Below are positions 8,857 through 17,095 of a stretch of DNA of 64,000 nt, one piece after another; the first letter of the stretch is position 1, and each line of letters starts with the position of its first letter. Made by a program: the position numbers and the translations under genes. The notes beneath the pieces were generated by a model, which was not told the DNA's origin, did not search any database, and saw only the letters and a list, made by a program, of their open reading frames with translations. The stretch is taken from assembly GCF_002950945.1 (NCBI RefSeq), contig NZ_CP012673.1, positions 9,376,501 to 9,440,500 on the forward strand. Reading direction: 5' to 3'. The stretch is from Sorangium cellulosum. Lineage in GTDB: Bacteria > Myxococcota_A > Polyangia > Polyangiales > Polyangiaceae.

Positions 8857-9998
8857 ACGTTGAAGGTCCTGAAGACGACGGTGAAGAAGGTGTCGATGAG
8901 GACGATGCAGAAGAGCGATGAGACGACGGTCGACGTGGCGCGGCGCCCCACCCCCTCGGCGCCGCCCGAGGTCGCGAACCCCTGCTGGCACGCGATCAGC
9001 GCGATGGTCATGGCGAACGCCGCGCTCTTGATGAGGCCGGTGCCGACGTCGAGCGGCTGGACGGCGATCAGGGTCTCGTTCAGGTAGGCCTGCGGGCTGA
9101 CGCCGAGCGAGGTCGACGCCACCAGCGTCCCGCCCGCGATGCCCACGATGTCGGCGAGCAGGGTGAGCACCGGGACGACGAGGACGAGCGCCAGCGCGCG
9201 CGGCAGGACGAGGTAGTTGACCGGGCCGAAGCCCATGGTCTTCAGGGCGTCGATCTCCTCGGAGACCTTCATCGTGCCGAGCTCTGCCGCGATGGCGGCG
9301 CCCGAGCGGCCGCAGACGATGATCGCGGTCATGAGCGGCGCGAGCTCGCGCGTGACCGAGATGCCGACGAGATCGGCGACATAGATGTTGGCGCCGTACG
9401 CCGCGAGCTGCTTCGCGGCCTGGAAGGCCATGACGAAGCCGACGAGGGTGTTGATGAGCAGGACGATCGGCAGCGCGTCCACGCCGGTCCTCTCGACGAA
9501 CGGCAACGTGTCGCGCCAGTTGCCCGCGCTCGGCCGCCGCGCGACGTGGACCGCGGCGACGACCATCTGCCCGAGGAACTCGACGACGAGCCTGGCCTCC
9601 TCGAGCACCGAGACGGTTGCGCGGCCTACCTGGGTGACGAGCCCTTCGGCCTTCTTCGGCTTCCGGCGCACGACGCGCTCGTTCCCGCCGTACAGCTCGA
9701 TGAGCGCGGCGAGGCGCTCGTTCGCGCCGGCGAGCTCGAGGCGCGCCCCCCGCTCCGCGAGCACGGCGCGCAGGTGCAAGAGCAGCGACAGGATGCCGCC
9801 GTCCATGATGCTGACGTGTGTGAGGTCGAACGTCACGACGCCGTCGTGGATGTCCGCGACCGCCGAGGACAGCTCGCCCCACAACGCATCGGCGTCCCGC
9901 ATGCGCAGCTCGCCGCGGAGCGGGATGAGCCGCCTCGCCGACGAGCCCTGGCCAGGGATCAGGGCCACTCCGGGCGCAACGAGCTCAGCGGACGCCAT
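8853..9998 (-). CDS. mlaE: MlaE permease with N-terminal STAS domain
   Basis: A 381-residue fusion and first gene of the operon. Residues 1-115 are a STAS domain (VVTFDLTHVSIMDGGILSLLLHLRAVL) equivalent to MlaB, and residues about 150-375 form an MlaE permease with five or so membrane segments. Family motifs include GAAIAAELGTMKVSEEIDALKTMG and PRALALVLVVPVLTLLAD. Fusion of MlaB to MlaE is common in deltaproteobacterial lineages and explains the absence of a separate mlaB. The start at 9998 is the first in-frame ATG before the STAS domain. Confidence 0.93.
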   Translation of the reverse strand: MASAELVAPGVALIPGQGSSARRLIPLRGELRMRDADALWGELSSAVADIHDGVVTFDLTHVSIMDGGILSLLLHLRAVLAERGARLELAGANERLAALIELYGGNERVVRRKPKKAEGLVTQVGRATVSVLEEARLVVEFLGQMVVAAVHVARRPSAGNWRDTLPFVERTGVDALPIVLLINTLVGFVMAFQAAKQLAAYGANIYVADLVGISVTRELAPLMTAIIVCGRSGAAIAAELGTMKVSEEIDALKTMGFGPVNYLVLPRALALVLVVPVLTLLADIVGIAGGTLVASTSLGVSPQAYLNETLIAVQPLDVGTGLIKSAAFAMTIALIACQQGFATSGGAEGVGRRATSTVVSSLFCIVLIDTFFTVVFRTFNV

Positions 9999-10163
9999 GG
10001 GTGTTCACGGCGGCCAACTCAGCAGGCGCCGTGCCGAGATCGACGGAGGGGAAAAGCCCTCATGGCCCGCGCCGGCGCGAGACGTTCTGACGCAGCTGTG
10101 GCGTTCGGACACGGGGCGTGCGCAGGACCGATGGGGGCCTGGCGCACGCTCCCCGCACGCGGT

Positions 10164-10213
10164 CGGCTCAGGCTTGGCGGCTCAGGCTTGGCGGCTCAGG
10201 CCCGGCGGCTCAG
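10164..10213. repeat. 14-bp tandem repeat, 3.6 copies
   Basis: CGGCTCAGGCTTGG occurs at 10164-10177 and 10178-10191, then with two changes at 10192-10205, then partially to 10213. It separates the mlaE start from the DUF4380 gene and runs into the latter's stop codon. Confidence 0.7.
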
Positions 10214-11112
10214 AGCGGCCGCGCCTTCGCCGCCGCCTCGAGCCACGCCGCACACGCGGCGTCGTCGGCGGGCGGCTGCTCGCCCTTCATCAGGTACCAC
10301 GCCTCGCGGTGCGCCGCGCGGCCCCCGGGCTCGACGCGCTGCAGCGGCCCGAGCGACTCCACCTCGAGCATGCCCTCGTTCGTGAAGGTCTCGAAGTTGC
10401 TCCCCATGTCCGGGTAACTCGCGCCCTCGACGAACGGGAACCGCTTCAGGAACACGTTCCCGTGGTTCGCGTACGCGGCGTACCCCTGGCTCACGAGCGT
10501 GCCCACCTTCTGCGGGCCCTTCCCGGCGACCTGCCGCAGGCGAATGACGCGCTTGCCCCAGGTCCAGCGCGGATCGCTCATGTCGCTGTACGGCCAGAGC
10601 ACGAGCGGCCGCGCGGGGAGCACGCGCTCGGGGTGCGGGAAGAACGGCGCCTGCGGGAACAGGCACTCCCCGCCGCCCGCCATCACGGTGAGCGCCCAGG
10701 GCGTGAACTCGACCGCATAGGCGCCGTGGTTCTCGATCGCATGATCGAGGACGAACCTGCCCGCCGCCGCGTCCGCCGTGATACGGACCTCCTTCTGCAT
10801 CCCGTACTTGTCCGGCGCCGACCGGAACACGTGCGCGCCGTTCTCCTCCCGGTGCTCCACCGGGTCGTTGTCGGGCTGCAGGGTCCGCTGCTCGTCCTCC
10901 GGGCCGATCCAGAGCCGGTGTCCGCCATAGAACCGGTACTTGGCCCCGCCGGTCGCGCCCAGGTCGTCGGAGATCTCGAAGAGCTCGTTCGGGCCACCGA
11001 TGACGCCGTACCGGATGATCCGCGGGCCGATATCGAGCGTGACGACGAGCTCCGTATCGCCGCAGACGAGGCGCGCAGCGCGCTTCCAACCGCCGTAGGG
11101 GATGATCTCCAT
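10210..11112 (-). CDS. DUF4380 domain protein
   Basis: A 300-residue protein matching the DUF4380 pattern: YGGWKRAARLVCGDTELVVT at the start, DIGPRIIRYG, YGGHRLWIGPE and a C-terminal WYLMKGEQPP. The fold is expected to resemble galactose-mutarotase/aldose-epimerase-like beta-sandwiches, so a carbohydrate link is plausible, but no function is established. There is no signal peptide. It is transcribed divergently from the PhoX-like gene across a 273-base gap. Confidence 0.8.
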   Translation of the reverse strand: MEIIPYGGWKRAARLVCGDTELVVTLDIGPRIIRYGVIGGPNELFEISDDLGATGGAKYRFYGGHRLWIGPEDEQRTLQPDNDPVEHREENGAHVFRSAPDKYGMQKEVRITADAAAGRFVLDHAIENHGAYAVEFTPWALTVMAGGGECLFPQAPFFPHPERVLPARPLVLWPYSDMSDPRWTWGKRVIRLRQVAGKGPQKVGTLVSQGYAAYANHGNVFLKRFPFVEGASYPDMGSNFETFTNEGMLEVESLGPLQRVEPGGRAAHREAWYLMKGEQPPADDAACAAWLEAAAKARPL

Positions 11113-11385
11113 GGGGAAGGCTCGTACCCAGAACCGGCGCGGGGTTCAACCCCGACCGCCGGGCGCGCTCGACCGGCAGCGCGGCAACGCGACCCCGCCC
11201 GGCCCGTCCTGCCGCCGACGGGACCCCCACACGTCCACCCGGGATTGTGGCGTCGCTCCTGCAGGGATCGCCGTCGCGGCCTCCACCGGCGGGCGGACGC
11301 AGCGACTGGCCGGCCGGCCGCTTCGTCATCGAAGTTACGATGAGTTGTGACACAACGAGCACCTGCGCCGCGGACCATCGCGCGC

Positions 11386-12540
11386 ATGAAACGTCGCGAC
11401 CTCCTGCGCACCTCCGCCGCCACCGCGGCCTTCGCCCTCGGCTCCGGCTTCTGGCGGCACGCCTTTGCCGCGCCCGCCCGCCCGGGCGTGAGCCCTTATG
11501 GTCCCCTCGCCGCCGCGCCGGACGCGAACGGGCTCCGGCTGCCGGCCGGATTCACCTCGCGTGTCCTCGCCATCACGGGGCTGCCCGTGCTCGGCACCTC
11601 GCACATCTGGCATGTGGCGCCGGACGGCGGGGCCTGCTTCCCGCTCGCCGACGGGGGCTGGGCCTACACCTCGAACAGCGAAGTGCCGGTGATCGGCGGC
11701 GCCGCCATGGTGCGGTTCGACGCCGGAGGTCGCGTGGTCGAGGCGCGCACCCTCCTGAGCGGCACGACCTCGAACTGTGCGGGCGGCCCGACGCCCTGGG
11801 GGACGTGGCTCTCGTGCGAGGAATGGGAGGGCGGCAACGTGTTCGAGTGTTACCTCGACGGCCGCGCGGCCGCGCGCCGCTCCGGTCTCGGCACGTTCGC
11901 GCACGAGGCGGTCGCCGTGGATCCGTCGGGGCGCCGCCTGTACCTCACCGAGGATCGCCCGAACGGCAGGTTCTACCGCTTCACCCCCGATCGTTACCCG
12001 TCCCTGGCCAGCGGGCGCCTCGAGGCGGCGCGTGTCAGCTGGAGCTCGGACGGCCTGGGCGGCACGGTCAGCTGGGTCGGCGTCGAGACGTGGATCTCGG
12101 CCGCGCTGAACCCCTTCACGTCCGGGCGGACCACGGGGTTCAACGGCGGCGAGGGCTGCTGGTACGACGATGGAGTCGTGTATTTCACGACCAAAGGAGA
12201 CAATCGGGTCTGGGCCTACTCGCCGTCGGGCGCCAGCCTCGAGTGCATCTACTCCGCCGAGCTCTACCCGGAATCCCCGCTGCGCGGCGTCGACAACCTC
12301 GTCGTCTCGCGCTCGGGCGACCTCTTCGTGGCGGAGGACGGGGACAACATGCAGCTGTGCCTGATCACGCCGGACCGCACGGTCGCCCCGTTCCTCCAGG
12401 TCGAGGGGCACGCCGGCTCCGAGATCACCGGCCCGGCGTTCAGCCCCGCCGGCGACCGGCTCTACTTCAGCTCACAGCGCGGGCCCGGCGGGCACGGCGT
12501 CGGGGTCACCTTCGAGGTGAGCGGCCCGTTCCGCCGCTGA
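11386..12540 (+). CDS. PhoX-family (DUF839) Tat-exported protein
   Basis: A 384-residue protein with a twin-arginine signal (KRRDLLRTSAATAAFALG), implying export of a folded metalloprotein. The mature part is a beta-propeller of the PhoX/DUF839 type: ISCEEWEGG-like LSCEEWEGG near 150, FAHEAVAVDPSGRRLYLTED, FTTKGDNRVWAY and GPAFSPAGDRLYFSSQRGP. PhoX enzymes are calcium/iron phosphatases, but many DUF839 proteins are untested. I chose ATG 11386 because the Tat motif follows directly; an upstream GTG at 11347 would add 13 unlikely residues. Confidence 0.83.
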   Translation: MKRRDLLRTSAATAAFALGSGFWRHAFAAPARPGVSPYGPLAAAPDANGLRLPAGFTSRVLAITGLPVLGTSHIWHVAPDGGACFPLADGGWAYTSNSEVPVIGGAAMVRFDAGGRVVEARTLLSGTTSNCAGGPTPWGTWLSCEEWEGGNVFECYLDGRAAARRSGLGTFAHEAVAVDPSGRRLYLTEDRPNGRFYRFTPDRYPSLASGRLEAARVSWSSDGLGGTVSWVGVETWISAALNPFTSGRTTGFNGGEGCWYDDGVVYFTTKGDNRVWAYSPSGASLECIYSAELYPESPLRGVDNLVVSRSGDLFVAEDGDNMQLCLITPDRTVAPFLQVEGHAGSEITGPAFSPAGDRLYFSSQRGPGGHGVGVTFEVSGPFRR

Positions 12541-12622
12541 GCGCGGTCCTCGCGCGGTCGCCTGGCGCTCGCGCGCTCCTCCCACGGTGACCGCGCCGCG
12601 CCGCGCCGCCTCGCAGCCGCGC

Positions 12623-13801
12623 TCACGTCCGGCTGCTGGCGAAGCGCTCCGGAGGGGCGAAGTCGGCCGGGCGGCCGCCGAGCCCGAACGCGATGGCGCG
12701 TTGCCAGTAACGGTCGCCGAGATCGAGCGCGAAGTCCTGGAGCGACGGCAGCGCGTGCGCGCGGCTCGAGGCGGCGGCGAGCGCGCGGACCAGCGGGACG
12801 GCGAGGCGCGCGCTGGTCCGCGGCAGGCCGAGCTGCTCGGCGAGCTCTTCGCCCAGCACGGTGCGGGCGACGCCCGCGAACAGCGCCGCGCGCTGCTCGG
12901 CGCGCCGGCGCTCGCGCTCGTTCGGGGCGCTCCTGGCCGCGTGGGTCAGCAGCGCGTCCACGAGCGCGCGCGAGTCCGCGTCGGGCGCGCCCTGGGTGGC
13001 GAAGATCATCTCGGCGAGGCGCCTCGCCTCGGCGTACGACCCCGGGATGAGCTCCCCCTCGACGCCGATGACATGGGCGACGTAACGCCAGAGATGGACG
13101 AGATCCTCGCGTTGCTCCGGCGAGACGTGGTAACCGAGCTTGTCCAGGCCTTCGAGCAGCGCGACCGAGAAGAGCAGCGCGGTCGCGATCATGTCGTGCT
13201 GGTTGACCGGCTCGCCCCAGAGCGCCGTCTGCCAGCGGCCGCTCGCGTGGGCCAGGCGCCGCACCTGGGCGTGCATGATGCGCACCTTCACGGTGATCGC
13301 GAAGCCCTCGCCGAAGCGGCGCATGCCGCCGGCCTGGCTGACGGCGTGCACGAACCGGCCCGTCTCGGCGAGGCGGCGCCCGGCCTGCTCGCGGAGCCGC
13401 CCCGAGAGGGCGAGCGGCTTGTTCCCGCCGGGCGAGGCGTACCCGAGGATGAGCGACTGCATGGCGAGCAGCATCCCGCCGATCACCCCCGTGCGGAGGA
13501 ACGCCGTCCCGCCGCGGCTCACCGCCTCCCAGTCGACCCAGACGGGCACGTGATCGACCGCCGCGAAGAGCGCGCGCAGCTCGGGCGGCGCGTCGGGCAC
13601 GGCCTCGATCCCGCGGGTGAGCGCGGTCTCCAGGAGGCGAAAGCCCTGGCCCGAGGGCATCGCCGCGAACGACGCCACGACGGCGTCGGCGAGCGGATCG
13701 ACCCGGAGAAGGAAAGGCGCGAGGCGATCGAGCTGGTCGCCGAAGCGACGGCGGGCGTTCGCGCCGTCCTGGAAGCGAGACGGGGTCATCGCGTTCTTCA
13801 T
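12623..13801 (-). CDS. MpaB/DUF2236-family oxygenase
   Basis: A 392-residue protein of the MpaB-type oxygenase family (DUF2236), related to latex-clearing protein Lcp. Supporting blocks are VPVWVDWEAVSRGGTAFLRTG, GGMRRFGEGFAITVKVRIMHAQVRR, WGEPVNQHDMIATALLFSVALLEGL and LWRYVAHVIGVEGELIP. The His residues in the HAQVRR and NQHDM segments are candidates for haem contacts by analogy with Lcp. There is no signal peptide. Convergent with the PhoX-like gene, 82 bases between stops. The oxidised substrate is unknown. Confidence 0.8.
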   Translation of the reverse strand: MKNAMTPSRFQDGANARRRFGDQLDRLAPFLLRVDPLADAVVASFAAMPSGQGFRLLETALTRGIEAVPDAPPELRALFAAVDHVPVWVDWEAVSRGGTAFLRTGVIGGMLLAMQSLILGYASPGGNKPLALSGRLREQAGRRLAETGRFVHAVSQAGGMRRFGEGFAITVKVRIMHAQVRRLAHASGRWQTALWGEPVNQHDMIATALLFSVALLEGLDKLGYHVSPEQREDLVHLWRYVAHVIGVEGELIPGSYAEARRLAEMIFATQGAPDADSRALVDALLTHAARSAPNERERRRAEQRAALFAGVARTVLGEELAEQLGLPRTSARLAVPLVRALAAASSRAHALPSLQDFALDLGDRYWQRAIAFGLGGRPADFAPPERFASSRT

Positions 13802-13890
13802 GCGGTGATACGGCTTGGCACAGCGCCGCCATTCCGCAAAGCAGGGCCGTTCGTTCGTGACGGCAGGCTCAGCCGTGAGCGCCCGAGGCG

Positions 13891-14571
13891 TTAAGGGAGC
13901 TTACCGACAGGGCCGCCGTGCGCGGCGGAGCACCGTGCGAGGCAGACCTTGAGCCCCTCGCGGAGGCTGCGCATCGGGGTCAGCTCCTCGAACGAGATGC
14001 CCAGCGTGACGAGCGTCTCCGCGACGTGGCCGCCCAGCCCCGTGAGGATACATTGCGCGCCGAGCAGCCGGACGGCCTGGCCCAGCTTGACGAGGTGCTG
14101 GGCGGTCATCGTGTCGACGACCCGCACGCCGGTGAGGTCGAGGATCACCCACGCGACATCGCTGTCCTCCGCCACGCGCGCGAGGAGCCGCTCGGTCACC
14201 TCGACGGCCCGCATCGAGTCGAGCAGGCCGACGAGCGGGAGCGTGAGGATGCCCTGCCAGATGTCGATGATCGGCACCGAGAGCTCCCGGATCGCGAGCT
14301 CCTGGCGCTGGATCGTCAGGAGCTGGCCCTCGAGCTCCCCCTTGGAGGCGGCGAGCGCGTCGAGCGCCCGCGCGTTCTGGTGCAAGGTCGCGGAGAGCTG
14401 GGAGAGGAACACGCGCAGCGCCACCTCGAGCTTGCCGAAGGCGTCCTGTTCGGCGGTCTCGAGCTGCCGCAGGGCGAGATCGATGTCTCCCGTGGACGCG
14501 AGCGCGACGGCGCTGATCACGCGCTGCATCCGGAGCTCGTCGACAGAGACCATGTCATCGGTTGTGTGCAT
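13891..14571 (-). CDS. RsbR-like STAS-domain regulator
   Basis: A 226-residue RsbR-type protein. The N-terminal ~90 residues are helical and probably a sensor. Residues about 105-215 are a STAS domain opening with LSVPIIDIWQGILTLPLVGLLDS. It keeps both positions that are phosphorylated in Bacillus RsbR/RsbS proteins: the Thr in VVDT (T171 equivalent) and the Thr in ILTGL (T205 equivalent). It probably works in a stressosome-like complex, but no RsbT kinase gene is nearby. ATG 14571 is preferred over the upstream extension, which is Arg-rich. Confidence 0.85.
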   Translation of the reverse strand: MHTTDDMVSVDELRMQRVISAVALASTGDIDLALRQLETAEQDAFGKLEVALRVFLSQLSATLHQNARALDALAASKGELEGQLLTIQRQELAIRELSVPIIDIWQGILTLPLVGLLDSMRAVEVTERLLARVAEDSDVAWVILDLTGVRVVDTMTAQHLVKLGQAVRLLGAQCILTGLGGHVAETLVTLGISFEELTPMRSLREGLKVCLARCSAAHGGPVGKLP

Positions 14572-14650
14572 GGAGTCCTGTGCGCTCAGCGGGGCGTGAT
14601 CGCGGCGATTCCCCCTGGTTTGGCGTTGCGGGCTGGCGAGATGCACACCT

Positions 14651-14686
14651 GCCGTCGCGTCGGCCGTCGCGTCGGCCGTCGCGTCG
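14651..14686. repeat. 12-bp perfect tandem repeat, 3 copies
   Basis: GCCGTCGCGTCG is repeated three times without change, upstream of the RsbR-like gene and downstream of the patatin gene. It could affect the promoter of the RsbR-like gene; no motif is known. Confidence 0.65.
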
Positions 14687-14835
14687 AATCGATCAATAAC
14701 CCATTTCGCAGTCCGGCTGGAAGGAAACCGGCTCGGCCGCCCGGCAAGACCCGAGCGCGCCTGCCGGATCTCCGGGGCCCCTGCTGAGCTCGTCGCTCGC
14801 GCGTCGTGCCCGATTCTTCCAGGGCGCAGCGCCGC

Positions 14836-16110
14836 TCAGCGCGGGCGCTCGTCCTGGGCGCTCTCCTTCGATGCCCTGTCGAAGAACGCGCACAGCTCGT
14901 CGTGCCTCGCGCGCGCGTCGGCGCGGCCGATCTCGATGAGCCGCCCCGCGAACTCCCCGTCGAACAGCAGGTACGACAGGAAATCGGCCTCGCGCTGCTC
15001 GTCGCCCTCGGCGAGGCGCCGCATCACCCGGCCGAGCACGCTCGACGTCCGCGCGCGGAACGCCGGGGATCGCACGAACTCCGCCGCCAGCCCGCCGATG
15101 TCCTTGGAGGCGCGGATGAGCAGCGACCGGAGCGGCCGGAGCGCGCGCCCGGGCGGCAGCCCCAGCGCGTCGTTCAGCTCGGTGATGAAGCCCTCGCCGT
15201 AGCGGCGCGTCCCCGCCTCGAGGATGGAGTTGATGCTCTCGAGGCGCGCGAGGTCGTTGTCGATCCGGTCGAGCATCAGCGCGTTCAGCGTCTTTCCGAG
15301 CAGGAAGAGCGGCCCCGGGGAGCCCGGCGCGTCCCGTTCGGCCGCGGCCGAGGCGGGCTCGATGTACCGCGGGTTGACGACGATCACGCCGTCGGCCCCG
15401 AGGCGCCGCGCCGGGGAGAGCGGGACGTTCTGGCGCAGCCCGCCGTCGCAGTAGAGCTCGCCGTCGATGTTCACCGGGCGGAACAGGATCGGCACGGCGG
15501 ACGAGGCGAGCGCGTGCTGGGCGCGCAGCGCGGTGGCGCGCGGGGTGATCGTCGGGTCGTGGCTCCAGGGCGGCAGGCCGGGCTCGCCGCGGTGGACGAA
15601 GACGACCGTGCGGCCGCTCTTCACGAGGGTGGTCGACACCGTCACCGCCGACAGGAGCCCGCGGGCGAGGTGGCCGTCGATGCGGTCGAACGGCACGGCC
15701 TCCGCGATCTGCCGCTCGAGGCCCGCCGTGTCGAGCAGCGCGGTGTGCCCGCCGCTCGACGGCTGGCTCGCGGCGCCGCGCAGGAGGTCCTGGCCGACGG
15801 CGAGCACGCCGCGCACGTCGAGCCGCACGAGGTCGTCGATGCGCAGGCGCGTCCACACCGCGGCGAGCCGGCGGGCGCGGATCCGCGACTCGTCCGCGAA
15901 CGCGGCGAGCCCGCAGACGTTGATGGCCCCGACCGAGGTGCCGCACAGGATGTCGAACGGGACGTCGCGGCCGAGGTCGCGGGAGACCTCCTCGAGGATG
16001 TGCTGCACGACGCCGACCTCGTAGGCGCCGCGCGCCGCGCCGCCGGCGAGCACGAGCGCGATCTTGGGGGCGCGGCCGTTCCGGGCCGAAGCGGGCGAAG
16101 GGTTGGCCAT
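14836..16110 (-). CDS. patatin-like phospholipase
   Basis: A 424-residue patatin-fold lipase. It has the oxyanion loop GGAARG (23-28), the nucleophile motif G57-T-S59-V-G and the D222-G-G motif supplying the catalytic Asp of the Ser/Asp dyad. The C-terminal 150 residues are helical and lack membrane segments or a secretion domain, so the enzyme is probably cytoplasmic or peripheral. It is divergent from plsY with a 66-base gap, so the two lipid genes may share a control region. Confidence 0.9.
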   Translation of the reverse strand: MANPSPASARNGRAPKIALVLAGGAARGAYEVGVVQHILEEVSRDLGRDVPFDILCGTSVGAINVCGLAAFADESRIRARRLAAVWTRLRIDDLVRLDVRGVLAVGQDLLRGAASQPSSGGHTALLDTAGLERQIAEAVPFDRIDGHLARGLLSAVTVSTTLVKSGRTVVFVHRGEPGLPPWSHDPTITPRATALRAQHALASSAVPILFRPVNIDGELYCDGGLRQNVPLSPARRLGADGVIVVNPRYIEPASAAAERDAPGSPGPLFLLGKTLNALMLDRIDNDLARLESINSILEAGTRRYGEGFITELNDALGLPPGRALRPLRSLLIRASKDIGGLAAEFVRSPAFRARTSSVLGRVMRRLAEGDEQREADFLSYLLFDGEFAGRLIEIGRADARARHDELCAFFDRASKESAQDERPR

Positions 16111-16176
16111 GGTTGCAAAGTACCATGGTCCGCATGGTCACAGCGGGGTGAAGCGCTCGGGCCGGGCGCGCGCCTC

Positions 16177-16869
16177 GTGCTACATCCACCGTGCGCAGGC
16201 GCGGAGGCGCGGACGACGGCAATCTACCTGGTCCTCGCCTACCTCCTCGGAGCGATCCCGACAGGCTACCTCTTTGCGCGGTTCGTCAAAGGGATCGATA
16301 TCCGGACGATCGGCTCCGGGAACATCGGCGCGACGAACGTCCTGCGCGCCTTCGGCTGGAGGGCTGGCCTCTCGGTGATGGCGGTGGACATGGCGAAGGG
16401 CGCGCTCGTGGCCGGGCCCCTCGCGGCGTGGCTCGGCGTCGCGCCCGGCGGGTGGCTCGCCGCGGCGGGCGGCCTCGCCGCGGTGCTGGGCCACGACTAC
16501 ACGGTGTTCCTGGCGATGCGGGGCGGCAAGGGCGTCGCGACGTCCGCGGGCGTGCTGCTCGTGCTGGCGCCTCCGTCAACGCTGGCCGCGCTGGCCCTCT
16601 TCGTAGTCGTCGTCCTGGCGACCCGCATGGTGTCCGCGGGCTCGCTCGCCGGCGCGCTTGGACTGCCGCTCTTCCTCTGGCTGTTCGGCGAGCGGCAGGC
16701 GCCGCTCCTCTGCCTCGCGCTCCTGCTCACCGCGTTCGTCTGGCTGAAGCACGTCCCGAACATCCGGCGCATGCTCGCGGGGACCGAGAGCAAGATCTCG
16801 TTCGGCCGGCGGCCCAGGGAGGGCGCGAGCGCCCCGGGGCGCGAGGCGGAGCGCGGCGAGCGACGCTGA
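16177..16869 (+). CDS. plsY: glycerol-3-phosphate acyltransferase PlsY
   Basis: PlsY transfers acyl from acyl-phosphate to glycerol-3-phosphate, the first step of phospholipid synthesis. Motifs are intact: GSGNIGATNVLRAFG, GHDYTVFLAMRGGKGVATSAG and WLKHVPNIRRM, with five or more hydrophobic segments. The start is uncertain: no ATG lies near the expected N-terminus, the nearest usable codon is GTG 16177, and the usual PlsY N-terminus would fall about ten codons later. The charged C-terminal tail (GASAPGREAERGERR) is longer than usual. Confidence 0.9.
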   Translation: MLHPPCAGAEARTTAIYLVLAYLLGAIPTGYLFARFVKGIDIRTIGSGNIGATNVLRAFGWRAGLSVMAVDMAKGALVAGPLAAWLGVAPGGWLAAAGGLAAVLGHDYTVFLAMRGGKGVATSAGVLLVLAPPSTLAALALFVVVVLATRMVSAGSLAGALGLPLFLWLFGERQAPLLCLALLLTAFVWLKHVPNIRRMLAGTESKISFGRRPREGASAPGREAERGERR

Positions 16870-17095
16870 GCGCATCGGGCGGCGTGCCGGCGCGCAGCGA
16901 TTTCTGTCGAACACCGCCCGCCAATGCGGACTGCATTCGTCCGATTTCATGGCCGCCTTTTCTCGACATCGCCGCACGCCTGGCGATGGGGACATAACAC
17001 CTCCCCCGCGCGCGATGTGCCCGCGAGGAGCACAGTGGTTCCGATTGAATCACATGGACGGCTCCTGTACGATTGCAGGCGGCGAGGACGCACAC

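Noticed and set aside
12541..12622. Terminator between the PhoX-like and MpaB-like genes from GCGCGGTC and GACCGCGC arms
   Set aside because: The arms are about 40 bases apart in uniformly GC-rich sequence, so pairing is not distinctive.
16191..16997. Alternative frame over plsY starting GTG 16191
   Set aside because: It encodes an Arg/Gly-rich shadow peptide. The PlsY motifs are all in the other frame.
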